Shown piece by piece: positions 28,646 to 38,233 of a stretch of DNA of 64,000 nt. The stretch lies in assembly GCF_002009175.1 (NCBI RefSeq), contig NZ_CP018047.1, positions 744,001 through 808,000 on the forward strand, read 5' to 3'. The stretch is from Streptomyces niveus. Lineage in GTDB: Bacteria > Actinomycetota > Actinomycetes > Streptomycetales > Streptomycetaceae. The notes under the pieces were generated by a model. The model did no database searches, was not told the DNA's origin, and saw nothing but the letters and a program-made list of their open reading frames with translations. The position numbers and the translations under genes are program-made. Position 1 is the stretch's first letter. Each line of letters begins with the position of its first letter.

Positions 28646-28851
28646 TTCTGTTCTCCTCCGTGATTACGGATACGAGGAATGGACGCTCAAGCGACAACAC
28701 TGAATCGCGAGACCGAGAAATCGAGGAACGCAGTTGTGCGGAATTCCGAATTCTTGATCCACCGGCCCGTCGACCGGCACCGATTACCTTTCCGTATTCG
28801 GTGACGGCCGACCACCAACTCATCAGGTTGATCAGGTTACGAGATGCTTTC
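28646..28851. promoter_or_regulatory. AT-rich leader of the PstS-like gene
   Basis: This 206-bp gap inside the Pst-like locus is clearly less GC-rich than its neighbours and includes a GAATTCGGAATTCC-like segment near 28745. It probably holds an internal promoter for the soluble binding protein. No exact promoter boxes can be assigned. Confidence 0.35.
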
Positions 28852-31353
28852 CTAGATGACTCCTGGAGAGCCCGGCCCTGATTTCCGGGCGGAAAGGCGA
28901 AGCAGTACCGGACCGGAAAGGGCCGCGAGGCCGCCCGCGACGAGCACGCCGAGCAGCACCCAGCGGATGATCCCGAGGACGGTGGAGGGGGTCAGCCCGC
29001 CGGACTCGGCGACGTTCTGCTTGTCCGGGTCGGGGGGTGTCGCGCTCGCGTCGGGCGAGGCGTCCGCGTCCGGGTCGGCGGCCGGGTCGCCGCCGCCCGT
29101 GGCCGCGCCGGAGGCGCCGGCCCCGCCGTCGAGCCCTGCGGTGGATCCGCCGCCTTCCGACCCCCCGCTCTGGGCCCCGTCGCCGCCGCCGGAGCCGCCG
29201 GTGCCCGCGGAATCGCCGTCCTCCCCGGCCTCCCTGGCGTTCTGCAGGCGATCGGCCGCCGCCCGTGCCTGGGTGCGCAACGAGGCGGGCAGCGGGGCGT
29301 ATCCGGGCGGGAGTTGGCCCGGTGAGACGCCGGATGCCTGGCCGGCGCCGACCGCGTACCGGACGAGGCCCGCGTAGTCCTTGCGGTCCGCCGCCGGGGT
29401 GTTGGTGTACCCGGCCGCGTACACGAGCGAGGTCAGCGGGTAGGCGCTGCCCTTCGCCGCGCCCGGGTCGGTCCCGAGCACGCCCGGCACCGGGGACTCC
29501 TTCATGGTCGCCACCCCCGCGAGCAGGGCACCCGTGGTGGGGGTGACGAACGCGCCGTCGGCGTTGCGCAGGGCGGCCGTCTGAAGGCCGTACCGCGCGG
29601 CGGACGCGGCGTCCACGAGCGCGAGGACCATCCGTTCACCGGGCAGCGGCGGGGTGTTGACCAGCTTGGCGGGCGAGCCGTTGCTGCCGGCGGCGGGGGT
29701 GGTGGTCTCCAGGTTGTTGCCGCGCCGGGTGCGCAGCGCACCGTCGTGCATGTCCTGGACGTACGGGGCGACGTCGGTGGTCCCGTACTCCAGGGTCGCC
29801 CCGTCGATGGTCACCGTGGTCCGGGTCGGGTCCGCCTTGGGGAAGTCCGACACGGACTCGTCGGTGGCCAGGCCGATGTTCGCGAAGAACGGATTGACTT
29901 TCGTACCCCAGGGGTCGGCGGTGCCCGACAGGAATTCCCTCGCCTCACGGTCCGACCTGAGCCACTGCCAGGCCATTCGCGTCGTGTCCGTGTTCGCGAG
30001 CTGCACCATAAGACTCATGGGCGGCAGGGACGTCGGCCCCCAGTCCTTGAACTCGGGGTTTATCTCCTGGAATTCCGGGTCGTGGAAAAGACTCGGTGGA
30101 TTTCCCTTGACGTGCTCGGGTATTTCCCGGCGGCTCCGTGTCACATCCTTCTGGTACGAGGAGGTGAGCAGTTTGGCCAGCAGTCTGGGGGTGAGTCTCA
30201 TCGACGTGAGCTGTCCGGCGTCCGGCAGCTCGACGAAGAAGCCGACCGCGAGGCCGCTCACCGCGACGGGCGCGTGGACCACGCCGGGTCCGTCCGCCGG
30301 TGCCTCGACCGGATCGACGGTGAAGGCGAGTCCGGGCGCGCCGGCGGCCGGCCGGGAGATCGTGTCCCTGGCCCCGCCCTCACCGCTCTGGCTGAACGCG
30401 AACCTGGCGCCGCCGGGGGCCGAGCAGAGCGCTGGCTGCCAGGACGACATGGCGTCGGTCACCAGCTCGGAGCCGGTCACCCGGCGCTCCGCCCGGTCCG
30501 CCGGACAGCTGTTGCCGACCGGCAGGAAGTCGAGCGGGACGACCATCCGCTGCGCCCAGTTGGAGGCGGTGAGCGGGGAGGACAGGAGCGGGGTGGCGGC
30601 GCCGCCGGCCGTCCCGTCGACGTCGTGGTCGCCGCGCGGCACGATGACCAGCCAGCAGGACCGTCCCTTGACCGTGCTCCCCTGTTTCACGGGGGCGCCG
30701 CAGCCGAGCTGGTCGGCCTCCTGGTCGGTGTACATGGGGAAGGTGAACTCGCCCGTGCCGTCCGCGTGGGTGATCCCGTACGGTTCCTCGTTGGTGTCGA
30801 GGCTCCCGAAGTAGGTCCAGTCGCGTGAACCGGTGGTCGGCGCGTCTCCGTTGGCGGGGTGGAACGGTACGTAACTCTCGCCCTGGCCGTTGCCGACGTA
30901 CTGCGTCTCCGCCGGGTCGGGCGCCCCGTCGATCTGCCGCAGCGAGGTCCACCCGCCGCCGCTCGTCAGGCCGCTGCCGCCGAACTGGCACTGCTCGCGG
31001 CGGGGCCCGGCCGGGTCGTCGCCCCAGCACTGCATCAGCTGAAGGTAGTTGTGCCGGAAGCCGGTCTCGGTGGGCTTGGCTCCGGTCCAGCTGACGCGTA
31101 CGCCCTGGGCACGCAACTGCTCGGTCTGGTGGACGGTGACCTCGAGGGAGGAGAAGTCGTCGTACTTCCCCTTCTTGCCGGTCACCGTGACGGCGGAGCC
31201 GGCCGCCCGCGAGGCGTCCGCGGCCTGCGCGGAGGTGGTCGTGGCGGGCAGCGGGAGCAGTGCCACCACCAGGGCGGCGAGCAGCGCGGTGATGCCCGTC
31301 GTCGTCCGTACGCGTACGGACGCGCGCTTGCCGAGGCTGAGGCGCGTGCTCAT
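28852..31353 (-). CDS. large membrane-anchored PstS/PBP-like surface protein
   Basis: 833 residues: signal peptide (about 10-45), a long extracytoplasmic region with binding-protein-like segments, a Gly/Ser/Asp/Ala-rich stalk near 710-780, and a C-terminal membrane helix (TVLGIIRWVLLGVLVAGGLAAL) with a short basic tail. ATG 31353 overlaps the pstS stop by one base (TGATG), so translation is coupled to pstS. Its size is about twice that of ordinary PstS, suggesting an additional domain; the N-terminal 300 residues are not recognised. Confidence 0.7.
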   Translation of the reverse strand: MSTRLSLGKRASVRVRTTTGITALLAALVVALLPLPATTTSAQAADASRAAGSAVTVTGKKGKYDDFSSLEVTVHQTEQLRAQGVRVSWTGAKPTETGFRHNYLQLMQCWGDDPAGPRREQCQFGGSGLTSGGGWTSLRQIDGAPDPAETQYVGNGQGESYVPFHPANGDAPTTGSRDWTYFGSLDTNEEPYGITHADGTGEFTFPMYTDQEADQLGCGAPVKQGSTVKGRSCWLVIVPRGDHDVDGTAGGAATPLLSSPLTASNWAQRMVVPLDFLPVGNSCPADRAERRVTGSELVTDAMSSWQPALCSAPGGARFAFSQSGEGGARDTISRPAAGAPGLAFTVDPVEAPADGPGVVHAPVAVSGLAVGFFVELPDAGQLTSMRLTPRLLAKLLTSSYQKDVTRSRREIPEHVKGNPPSLFHDPEFQEINPEFKDWGPTSLPPMSLMVQLANTDTTRMAWQWLRSDREAREFLSGTADPWGTKVNPFFANIGLATDESVSDFPKADPTRTTVTIDGATLEYGTTDVAPYVQDMHDGALRTRRGNNLETTTPAAGSNGSPAKLVNTPPLPGERMVLALVDAASAARYGLQTAALRNADGAFVTPTTGALLAGVATMKESPVPGVLGTDPGAAKGSAYPLTSLVYAAGYTNTPAADRKDYAGLVRYAVGAGQASGVSPGQLPPGYAPLPASLRTQARAAADRLQNAREAGEDGDSAGTGGSGGGDGAQSGGSEGGGSTAGLDGGAGASGAATGGGDPAADPDADASPDASATPPDPDKQNVAESGGLTPSTVLGIIRWVLLGVLVAGGLAALSGPVLLRLSARKSGPGSPGVI

Positions 31354-33059
31354 CAGAAGCCTTCCTTGCGTCGGTTCCGTGCGGCCAGCGCGCGGGCGGT
31401 GAGCGGCGGGCCGACGACCACGCCGAGCAGCAGGACCGCGGACAGGGCCATGAGTACGCCGCGCAGGCCGCCGGACTCGCCGGCGGCGAGCGTGACGGGG
31501 TTGCCGACGACGGAGGAGTCCCCGCCGGTGCCCCCGTCGCTGATCAGCTCGCCGGTGTCGGGGTCGACGGCGCCGCCGGCCGCGGTGCCCGCCGCGGAGC
31601 CGTTGGCCCCGGCGGTGCCTGCGGTGTCACCGCCGGAAGCGGCTCCGCCCGTCGCCGCGCCGCCGCTCGCTCCGGCGCTGGCGCCGCCCGAGCCGCCGCC
31701 CGTGGACGCGCCGCCGGTGCCGCCGCCCGAACCGCCGCCCGTGGCACCGGGTTTGACAGGTGTTTTCTCCTTGGCGCCCGCCGTGCCGTCCGTGCACTGC
31801 GACGGCCCGCGCTTGTCGCACGCCTTCGGGTACGGGGCGTTGTCGGCGAGGGTGTTGGAACCGTCGGCGGAGAAGGTGGGGTTACGGCACTTGGCGATGT
31901 CGGTGCTGCCGGCGGGGGCGCCGGGGATCTTCCTGACCTGTGCGAACCCTGCCTGGACGAGGTTCTTGGGCAGGGGTGAGTAGCCGAGCTCCTCGGCCTG
32001 TTGCTGGCCGTCGCAGAGGAAGTAGTTGGCGAAGGTGCCGAGTGTCCTGCCCTTGGCGGTGGTGAAGGGCTGTTCGGCCCTGGTCGGGATGATCATGTAG
32101 CTGTAGCTGGAGAGTGTGTACGTGCGGCGGTCGGCCGACCGGTAGACGTTGTCGAGGATCTGCGTCAGATAGTTCGGCGAGTTCTTGTCCTCGTTGATAC
32201 GGGCCTTCAGCAGGGCCACGGCGACACTGGAGGCGGTGGGCTCGACGTAGAAGCCGGACGCGTTGAGCATCTTCGCCACGGGGAAGCCGGTCGTGATCGC
32301 GTAGGAGTACTCGACGTAGGTGATGGCCCCTTCGGCGTGCCCCTGCTTGGTGAAGCCGGAGACTCCGAGCGAGCCGGACTTGGCGATGTGCGACGAACCG
32401 GGGACGACGGGGAAGTACGAGGTCATCCCGCAGGGTGTGGAGCGTCCCGACCGGCCGCAGTAGTCGTTCCACAGGGCGGGGTGCTGCTTGGACATCCAGG
32501 TGGTCAGCTGGGCGGTCGTACCGGAGCCGTCGGAGCGCACCACCGGGATGACGCGGGCCGCGGGCAGGTTGAGACCGGGGTTGTCTGTCCGGATCTCCGG
32601 GTGGTTCCACATGGTGATCTTGCCCGTGAAGATCTTGGTGACGACCTCGCCGGACAGCCTCAGGTTGGTGACCTTCTTGCCACCGATCTTGAGGTTGTAC
32701 ATGAAGGCGGTGCCGCCCGCGACGATCGGCATGTAGGCGTAACCGCGCTTGGGCGGCGCGTCCGTGGCCCCGGCCTCGGTCAGTCCGTAGGGGATCTCGG
32801 AGACGGCGAAGTCGGCGGTGCCGTTCTTGAACTGTTCACGGCCGACGGAGGAGCCGAGCGCGGCGTAGTTGACGGTCATGCCGCTGTTGGAGGCGACGTT
32901 GCGGCGCCACTGGTCGAGCGCGTTGGAGCTCCAGGTGGAGCCCGCGCCGCTGATCTTGGTGAACGAGGCCGCCTCGGCGGCCGGTGCGTGGAAGGCGAGC
33001 AGCGCGCAGAGCAACGACGCTACCGCCAGGGCGAGTCGGGAGACGGTGGCCGGTCTCAC
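31353..33059 (-). CDS. pstS: membrane-anchored phosphate-binding protein PstS
   Basis: 568 residues: signal peptide (ALAVASLLCALLAFHAPAAEA), PstS domain with ISGAGSTWSSNALDQW, FAVSEIPYGLTEAG and VVRSDGSGTTAQLTTWM (the SGTT phosphate-contact loop), then a Gly/Ser/Ala stalk and a C-terminal helix (GVLMALSAVLLLGVVVG). Instead of a lipobox it is held by the C-terminal helix. GTG 33059 overlaps the pstA stop by 4 nt (GTGA) and is preceded by AAGGAGCG. Confidence 0.82.
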   Translation of the reverse strand: MRPATVSRLALAVASLLCALLAFHAPAAEAASFTKISGAGSTWSSNALDQWRRNVASNSGMTVNYAALGSSVGREQFKNGTADFAVSEIPYGLTEAGATDAPPKRGYAYMPIVAGGTAFMYNLKIGGKKVTNLRLSGEVVTKIFTGKITMWNHPEIRTDNPGLNLPAARVIPVVRSDGSGTTAQLTTWMSKQHPALWNDYCGRSGRSTPCGMTSYFPVVPGSSHIAKSGSLGVSGFTKQGHAEGAITYVEYSYAITTGFPVAKMLNASGFYVEPTASSVAVALLKARINEDKNSPNYLTQILDNVYRSADRRTYTLSSYSYMIIPTRAEQPFTTAKGRTLGTFANYFLCDGQQQAEELGYSPLPKNLVQAGFAQVRKIPGAPAGSTDIAKCRNPTFSADGSNTLADNAPYPKACDKRGPSQCTDGTAGAKEKTPVKPGATGGGSGGGTGGASTGGGSGGASAGASGGAATGGAASGGDTAGTAGANGSAAGTAAGGAVDPDTGELISDGGTGGDSSVVGNPVTLAAGESGGLRGVLMALSAVLLLGVVVGPPLTARALAARNRRKEGF

Positions 33060-34351
33060 GGGGCGCTCCTTCGGGGGGTACGGGGTGGACTCGGCTGTGC
33101 GGCGGGCGAGTTGGCGCCGGGGCCGCTCGCTGCGGAGGAGGAGGACGTACGGGCGGCGTTCGCGGCGGTGGAGGTACGGGCGGCGAACCGTGCCGCGTCC
33201 TGCCGGGAGGCCCGTACCCGGCGGTGTTCCTGACGGCGGGTCAGCTGTCCGGGGCCGCGTCCGCCGATGACGCGGGCGATGACGAACAGCAGCAGGACGA
33301 GCGCCATCAGGGCCGCCGCGGTGCCGAAACCCCGGGCGATCATGGTGGGTTCGGGTGACTTGACGAACTCGAAGGTGGCCAGGGGCAGGGAGAGCTGCGG
33401 CCCTTCGAACGGATTGCCGTTGATCTCGGCGGTGAATCCGGCGGTGAGCAGTACCGGCGAGGTCTCGCCGACCCCGCGCGCGGTGCCGAGAATCACGGAG
33501 GTCGTCAGTCCGGAGCGCGCGGTCGGCAGTACGACGTGCCAGACGGTGCGCCAGCGTGAGGTGCCGAGCGCGTACGCCGCTTCGCGCAGATTCCCCGGCA
33601 CCAGCCGGATCACCACGTCGGCGGCCCGGATGATGATCGGCAGCATCATCACGGAGAGCGCGAGGGAGGCGGCGAAGCCGGACCGGTCGAAGCCGAGCGC
33701 GAGGATGATCGTCGCGTAGATGAACAGGCCCGCGACGATCGACGGCAGCGCGGTCATCGCCTCGACCACGGTGCGGACGAACCGGGCGAAGCGGCCCGGC
33801 ACTTCGTTGAGGAAGACCGCGCAGAGCAGCCCGGTCGGCACGGTGATGGCGAGCGCGATGGTGATCTGTTGCAGGGTGCCGAGGATCGCGTGCAGGATGC
33901 CGCCGGACGTCAGCGGGTCGAGCGGCCCGGCCTCGGCCATGTCCTCGGTGAAGAAGTTCAGATGTGGCAGCGCCTTGCGGCCCTCCCACAGGGTGTAGAT
34001 CACGACGACGGCGAGCGCGGTCACCATGACCAGGCCGAGGCTCTGTACGACGACGGCGGCGATCCGGTCCCGTACGGCGGGCCCGTCCTCGTCGAAGGAG
34101 ACCAACAGGCCGTAGAGCGCCAGGAACAGGACGTACGCGACGACCACGAAGCCGACGGTGCCGCTGAACGGCAGCAGCCGGGTGAACATCAGCGCGGTCA
34201 GGGACAGGGCGGCAGCGGCGGCGCCCAGCATCGCGTACACGTCGGTGGCGCGCAGTTGGCCCGGCGAGCGGCGCCGCTCCCCCACGGTCGGCGCGCGTAG
34301 ATTCGGACCGGTGCCGCCCGGTGCGACCGGTCTCTCCGGCGCGATGGTCAT
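33056..34351 (-). CDS. pstA: phosphate-type ABC permease PstA
   Basis: 431 residues with about nine hydrophobic helices. The inner-membrane component signature region includes TALPSIVAGLFIYA and REAAYALGTSRWRTVWHVVLPTA, the EAA-type loop that contacts PstB. The first 120 residues form an extra N-terminal section with three helices, longer than typical PstA, and the last 60 residues are a disordered Ala/Ser/Arg tail. It is coupled to pstS by a 4-nt overlap. Confidence 0.87.
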   Translation of the reverse strand: MTIAPERPVAPGGTGPNLRAPTVGERRRSPGQLRATDVYAMLGAAAAALSLTALMFTRLLPFSGTVGFVVVAYVLFLALYGLLVSFDEDGPAVRDRIAAVVVQSLGLVMVTALAVVVIYTLWEGRKALPHLNFFTEDMAEAGPLDPLTSGGILHAILGTLQQITIALAITVPTGLLCAVFLNEVPGRFARFVRTVVEAMTALPSIVAGLFIYATIILALGFDRSGFAASLALSVMMLPIIIRAADVVIRLVPGNLREAAYALGTSRWRTVWHVVLPTARSGLTTSVILGTARGVGETSPVLLTAGFTAEINGNPFEGPQLSLPLATFEFVKSPEPTMIARGFGTAAALMALVLLLFVIARVIGGRGPGQLTRRQEHRRVRASRQDAARFAARTSTAANAARTSSSSAASGPGANSPAAQPSPPRTPRRSAP

Positions 34352-34457
34352 CTGCGCTGTCCCCTCGTCGACTTGGTCACTGCGTGCACGTCACTCACCG
34401 CACCGCGCCGCGCGTGCCTCACGGCACCGCGCCGCGCGTCGCTCACTCGCGCCGGCC

Positions 34458-35459
34458 TCATTCGCTGGCCGCGCCGGATCGGCTGCGCGCGACGATCGAG
34501 GACGCGGCGAAGTTGACGACGAGCGTCATCAGGAAGAGCGCGAAGCCCGCGGCCATCAGGGCCGACATGCCGAACTCGCTGGCCTCGCCGTAGCGCAGGG
34601 CGATCAGCGCGGCGACGGAACTGGAGCCGCTCTGCAGGACGTGCCACTGAATCTCGAAGACCGGCGAGATGATCAGGTAGACGCCGATGGTCTCGCCCAG
34701 TGCGCGGCCGAGCCCGAGCATCGTGCCGCCGATCATGCCGCCCTTGCCGAACGGCAGGACGACGCTGGAGATCATGCCCCAGCGGGTGGCACCCAGCGCG
34801 AACGCGCCCTCGCGCTCGCCGACCGGGGCCTGCGAGAACACCTCGCGCATCACCGAGCAGGCGATCGGCGCGACCATCAGGGCCACGACGACGCCCGCGA
34901 TGAGGGTCGACGACGTGTAGACGGTCTCGGGCGCGAGCGGGTCGTTCGGGTCGGCCCCGGCCACCTCGAAGACGGGGATCCAGCTCAGATAGGTGGCGAT
35001 CCAGCGGGCGGTGGGCAGGATCTGCCCCTCGAAGAAGAACAGGCCCCACAGCCCGTAGACGACGGACGGCACGGCGGCCATCAGGTCGACCACACCGATC
35101 AGCGTCTGGCGCAGCCGGGGCGGGGCGTACTCCGAGATGTAGAGCGCGCCGCCCACCGCGAGCGGTACGGCGACGACGATCGCGACCAGTGCGATCAGTA
35201 CGGTCCCGACCAGGACGGCCGCGATCCCGAAGCGGCCGGCGTCCGGCTCCCATGCCTCGGTCGTCAGGAACGACCAACCCGCCCTGGACAGCGCCTGCCA
35301 TGCCCGGTACAGCAGGAACCCGCCGACCAGCAGCATGACGGCGAGTACCAGTCCGCCACCGCCCCGGGCGACCCCCCGGAAGACACGGTCGGGCAGGCCC
35401 GGGTCCGCGTACAGCCTCCGGGGCACGTCGATTTCCGCCCCACTCGCTCTTCTCGTCAC
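34458..35459 (-). CDS. pstC: phosphate-type ABC permease PstC
   Basis: 333 residues with six membrane helices, PstC motifs MAAVPSVVYGLWGLFFF and EGAFALGATRWGMISSVVLPFG (EAA loop), and GLGRALGETIGVYLI. First gene of the Pst-like operon. GTG 35459 is preferred; GTG 35498 is an alternative that adds 13 unconserved residues. Neither has a strong ribosome-binding site. About 60 bp upstream lies GCCCTAAGGGCAACTT, which recurs inverted at 36034. A weak GTTCAC element (minus strand, near 35512) recalls half a PhoP box but no clear direct repeat follows it. Confidence 0.87.
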   Translation of the reverse strand: MTRRASGAEIDVPRRLYADPGLPDRVFRGVARGGGGLVLAVMLLVGGFLLYRAWQALSRAGWSFLTTEAWEPDAGRFGIAAVLVGTVLIALVAIVVAVPLAVGGALYISEYAPPRLRQTLIGVVDLMAAVPSVVYGLWGLFFFEGQILPTARWIATYLSWIPVFEVAGADPNDPLAPETVYTSSTLIAGVVVALMVAPIACSVMREVFSQAPVGEREGAFALGATRWGMISSVVLPFGKGGMIGGTMLGLGRALGETIGVYLIISPVFEIQWHVLQSGSSSVAALIALRYGEASEFGMSALMAAGFALFLMTLVVNFAASSIVARSRSGAASE

Positions 35460-35517
35460 GTGGCCGACGTTCTCGATGCGCGATTGACGCGCGCGCACCG
35501 AGATGTGAACGAGGTGT

Positions 35518-35533
35518 GCCCTAAGGGCAACTT
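35518..35533. repeat. inverted repeat copy 1 (GCCCTAAGGGC core)
   Basis: GCCCTAAGGGCAACTT overlaps the stop codon of the DUF1508 gene and lies in the pstC promoter region. It matches exactly, in inverted orientation, the sequence at 36034-36049. Its core is a near-palindrome. Confidence 0.6.
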
Positions 35534-35919
35534 CCCGTGACTTCCACCATGTCGGTCAGCAGGGCCCTGAACCGTTGCCGGGCCGCGCGGCAGGTCGAGT
35601 GCCGCTCATAGGGGCGCGCGGAGACGGCGACGACGCCGCCCGCCGCGTCACGTAATAACCACATCCAGCCGTTGCCTCCCGCCGTGTGCTGTACGGCGCC
35701 TGCCAGTTGCGCGTGATCGCGGCACAGCGTCTCGAAGGCGCTGCGGCACTGGCCGTACTCCCCGTACGGCCGCCCGGAGACGGCGACGACGCGCCCGTTC
35801 TGGGCGACCACCCGCCAGGTGTACGCGCCGTCGGCGCCGACGTCGATACGGCAGCGGGCCCCACCCGTGTCCGGTCTCTCTCCACCATTCGCACTGTCCA
35901 CGCCCTTGGTAACCGTCAT
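35521..35919 (-). CDS. DUF1508 (YegP-like) protein, duplicated domain
   Basis: 132 residues built of two similar units (YTWRVVAQNGRVVAVSGRPY and GWMWLLRDAAGGVVAVSARPY), the internal duplication typical of YegP/DUF1508 proteins. The function of this family is unknown; members are small and cytoplasmic. It lies directly upstream of pstC in the same orientation, 62 bp away, and is flanked by exact 16-bp inverted repeats. ATG 35919 has a GGGGTGGA element upstream. Confidence 0.72.
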   Translation of the reverse strand: MTVTKGVDSANGGERPDTGGARCRIDVGADGAYTWRVVAQNGRVVAVSGRPYGEYGQCRSAFETLCRDHAQLAGAVQHTAGGNGWMWLLRDAAGGVVAVSARPYERHSTCRAARQRFRALLTDMVEVTGSCP

Positions 35920-36033
35920 GTCGAAGATCCACCCCCGCCACCCCATCGGAAAGCGGGGCGGCAGGCGCAACTTAGTGAGACGGACGTGACACACGACGTC
36001 ACAAACCCGACAACGCCACGGGGTTTCATGCCG

Positions 36034-36049
36034 AAGTTGCCCTTAGGGC
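36034..36049. repeat. inverted repeat copy 2 (upstream of the DUF1508 gene)
   Basis: AAGTTGCCCTTAGGGC is the exact reverse complement of 35518-35533 and lies 115 bp upstream of the DUF1508 start. Both copies border this one gene: either a shared regulatory site for the two promoters, or the ends of a small inserted cassette. Confidence 0.6.
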
Positions 36050-36115
36050 GCCCGCAGTACACCGGAGCAAGCCCTTTCCCCCGTGCGGCGCCCGACGTCT
36101 GAGCGTTGACCTACT

Positions 36116-36334
36116 GGGGGCACGGCGAAGGCCACGCGGCGGGCCGTGACACGGTCGATCAGGCCGGGTCAGCGCACCCGGCCGCGCGGTTTCAGGGCCA
36201 CCGGCGGGAGTTCCGGAGCCGGGAGGCGGGCGCCGTCGTAGCCCGTTACGGCGCCGAAGCGGGTGCTCTCCATCCAGTCCTTACGGGCCGACTCGATCTC
36301 CTCGTGGGAGCGGCCGATGAAGTTCCACCACATC
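36116..36334 (-). pseudogene. truncated copy of a pirin gene 3' end
   Basis: This stretch repeats, with few mismatches and no gap, the segment at 46059-46277, which covers the last 55 or so codons of an intact pirin gene plus about 50 bp of downstream sequence. Here the homology stops abruptly at 36334, next to GGTCAGCA repeats and an integrase remnant, so only the pirin C-terminus remains. It marks the left edge of the accessory island. Confidence 0.75.
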
Positions 36335-36384
36335 TCACACTGTCTTGGTGTATCTGCAGGTCAAATGCGGTTAGGACCATGGAG

Positions 36385-36403
36385 GGTCAGCAAAAGGTCA
36401 GCA
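36385..36403. repeat. GGTCAGCA repeats, possible integrase arm sites (left)
   Basis: GGTCAGCA occurs at 36385-36392 and 36396-36403, an 11-bp period. Related repeats occur at 45925-45952 at the other end of the island. Arm-type sites of tyrosine recombinases are arranged like this beside the att core. Confidence 0.4.
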
Positions 36404-36454
36404 TCGCGCCGCAGCAACCACGTTGAACCTTGACTGCGGCAGAGCTCACTACGA

Positions 36455-36890
36455 TCAGGCCGTCAGACCTACGTCGAGCAGCTTGGCCGCCTTCCCAATC
36501 GAGCCAGGCATGAGGTGACGGTAGATCTTGAACGTGACGTCAATGCTGTTGTGCCCCATCCACTCAGCCGCATCGGTGATCGGAATGCGCTTGGAAAGAC
36601 AGTTCGAAGCAAAAAATGACGAAAGCCGTACATGACCATCTATACATCTCGACCAGTCGTTCGATGGCGTTGTCCTGGTTCGCAAAACCGGATTCAACGG
36701 TTTGCTTCCCGGCGACGTTTCGGTATCTGATCTTGTAGGGGTGGGGGCATTTAGACCATCGCGATTCAGGATGGCTACATTCTTTGAAGAAGGTACCCAT
36801 CCCTCTCAAGAGAGCCTTACTCACCAAAACCAACCTCTCACCATGTAGCGAACATTCCAACAGCGCCCGACTGGCCGCAACGGCTGTCAA
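36455..36890 (-). pseudogene. tyrosine-recombinase integrase remnant
   Basis: Two out-of-frame pieces remain. The N-terminal piece (GMGTFFKECSHPESR and PYKIRYRNVAGKQ) is the arm-binding domain of an actinobacterial integrase. The C-terminal piece (ITDAAEWMGHNSIDVTFKIY then RHLMPGSIGKAAKLL) is the end of the catalytic domain, including the region of the late His and the tyrosine-bearing helix. About 250 middle codons are deleted, so the gene is dead. It lies next to the pirin-end duplication and GGTCAGCA repeats, consistent with an att-adjacent int. Confidence 0.78.
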
Positions 36891-37810
36891 CTAACCCTCT
36901 GTTGCTCAAGCCATTTCAATACATCTACAGTCTTGAACTGAAGCTTCGCGTTCTTGCCGCGTTCAAACCGACTCGCAGCGGCTCAGCTGCGCAACCAGTC
37001 ACTACGGGCTTGAACCAATGGTTCGCATCATGGCCGGTTTGGCTAACCGGCGATCGTCGTCTATGTTGCGCACCGCATCAGATGAATCCAGCAACTTCTC
37101 GGGCGCCATCAGGACGGCAGCCGGTATGCACGCAAGACCGGGGTCGCACCGTCCGTGACAAGCACCAACAGGCCGCCATCCGTTAGGCGCGAGACTTCAC
37201 GCTACGTCGCGCTCGGGTAACCTCAATGGCGCAAGCAACGTGCCGAGTTACAGCTCGGGGATGTGCCGCCACGTGTACGAGGACAGAACGGTCACGACGG
37301 CAGGCTGCATTGCAACGGGTCCTCGCCGAATAGGCCGGCCGCACAGACGGACGGCCCGGTTAGCACAGTGCCGTCGGTACCCGCCACCTGGCCGGACCAA
37401 GTGTTCAGTGCGCCGAGCGCAAAGAGAGCGGAGGAAGCGGAGCGGGCGGATCGAATAGCGGAATCCAGTAGAGGCGCCTCCTACTTAGCGACCATGTCGG
37501 CGAGGCAGTCTGATGTGATGTGAGACTGCGAACCACCGCAGCCTCAGTCGCACCGAACTGCTGCACCGTCTGACGCAACGCTTCCGGGACGTTGTACATT
37601 GACATAGCCCTGACCGAGGATTCCAGTCCTTTGGAATCTATTCTTGTCTGCCGTGAGCGAATGCCCCCGATTTACCGAAGGGGCTGTAGCACAGGGCAAC
37701 CAACACGCCGTGGGCCCAGGCGATTTGCTGGCGCCGACAATCTGTCGCCGCTCCTTCCGGGCCGCCGATCACTCGATAGCTGGTACGGCGCGTGCAAGCT
37801 TCAACAGGAC
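36891..37810. other. decayed non-coding stretch of the island
   Basis: About 900 bp with lower GC and many stops. I see no supported gene, tRNA or rRNA. A minus-strand fragment near 37490-37605 (VPEALRQTVQQFGATEAAV) looks like a gene relic but is not assignable. Confidence 0.4.
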
Positions 37811-38224
37811 ATGGCTCAGGGCGCTTTCACCGCGGCGTTCCCCGCCCTCGACACGGCCGATCTGAAGTGCCGGTGCTTCGGGCCCACCCTGCGGTGGACG
37901 ACGCCCGGCGAGGGCAAGGGAAAGGCCTGCCTGGACGACCACGGGCGCGGCACGATCGAGTTCGAGAACGTGCCCAAGGCGGCCGTCGGCACGGCCATGA
38001 CGGAGTGCTGGGGCGTCGACTGGTTCGACGAAGGCCCCGGCGGGTTCGCCGACGCGGAGCCCGGCCAGTACCACTACGAGGACGAACAGACGTACTCGGA
38101 GTACGAGTTCGACGTCAACGCCGACGGCACGGTGACGTTCGGGATCTCCTACGTGAAGGTCGACGACATCGTGGCGATGCTCGACGCCCTCGAGCGTGCG
38201 CTCGCCGACCAGCGCCCGGCCTGA
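37811..38224 (+). CDS. acidic hypothetical protein
   Basis: 137 residues, strongly acidic with a C-terminal helix (VDDIVAMLDALERALADQ). The segment YHYEDEQTYSEYEFDVNAD suggests a soluble alpha/beta fold. ATG 37811 has no proper ribosome-binding site, and the reading frame continues upstream into unlike sequence, so the gene may have lost its true 5' end during island formation. A strong hairpin follows the stop by 9 nt. Family not recognised. Confidence 0.5.
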   Translation: MAQGAFTAAFPALDTADLKCRCFGPTLRWTTPGEGKGKACLDDHGRGTIEFENVPKAAVGTAMTECWGVDWFDEGPGGFADAEPGQYHYEDEQTYSEYEFDVNADGTVTFGISYVKVDDIVAMLDALERALADQRPA

Positions 38225-38233
38225 CCCGGGTGG

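Noticed and set aside
35499..35517. Possible PhoP box upstream of pstC
   Set aside because: Only one GTTCAC-like unit is present; the 11-bp direct repeat needed for a PhoP box is not seen.
36891..37810. Possible tRNA gene as attachment site of the island
   Set aside because: No cloverleaf or T-loop sequence could be found in this stretch or elsewhere in the window.
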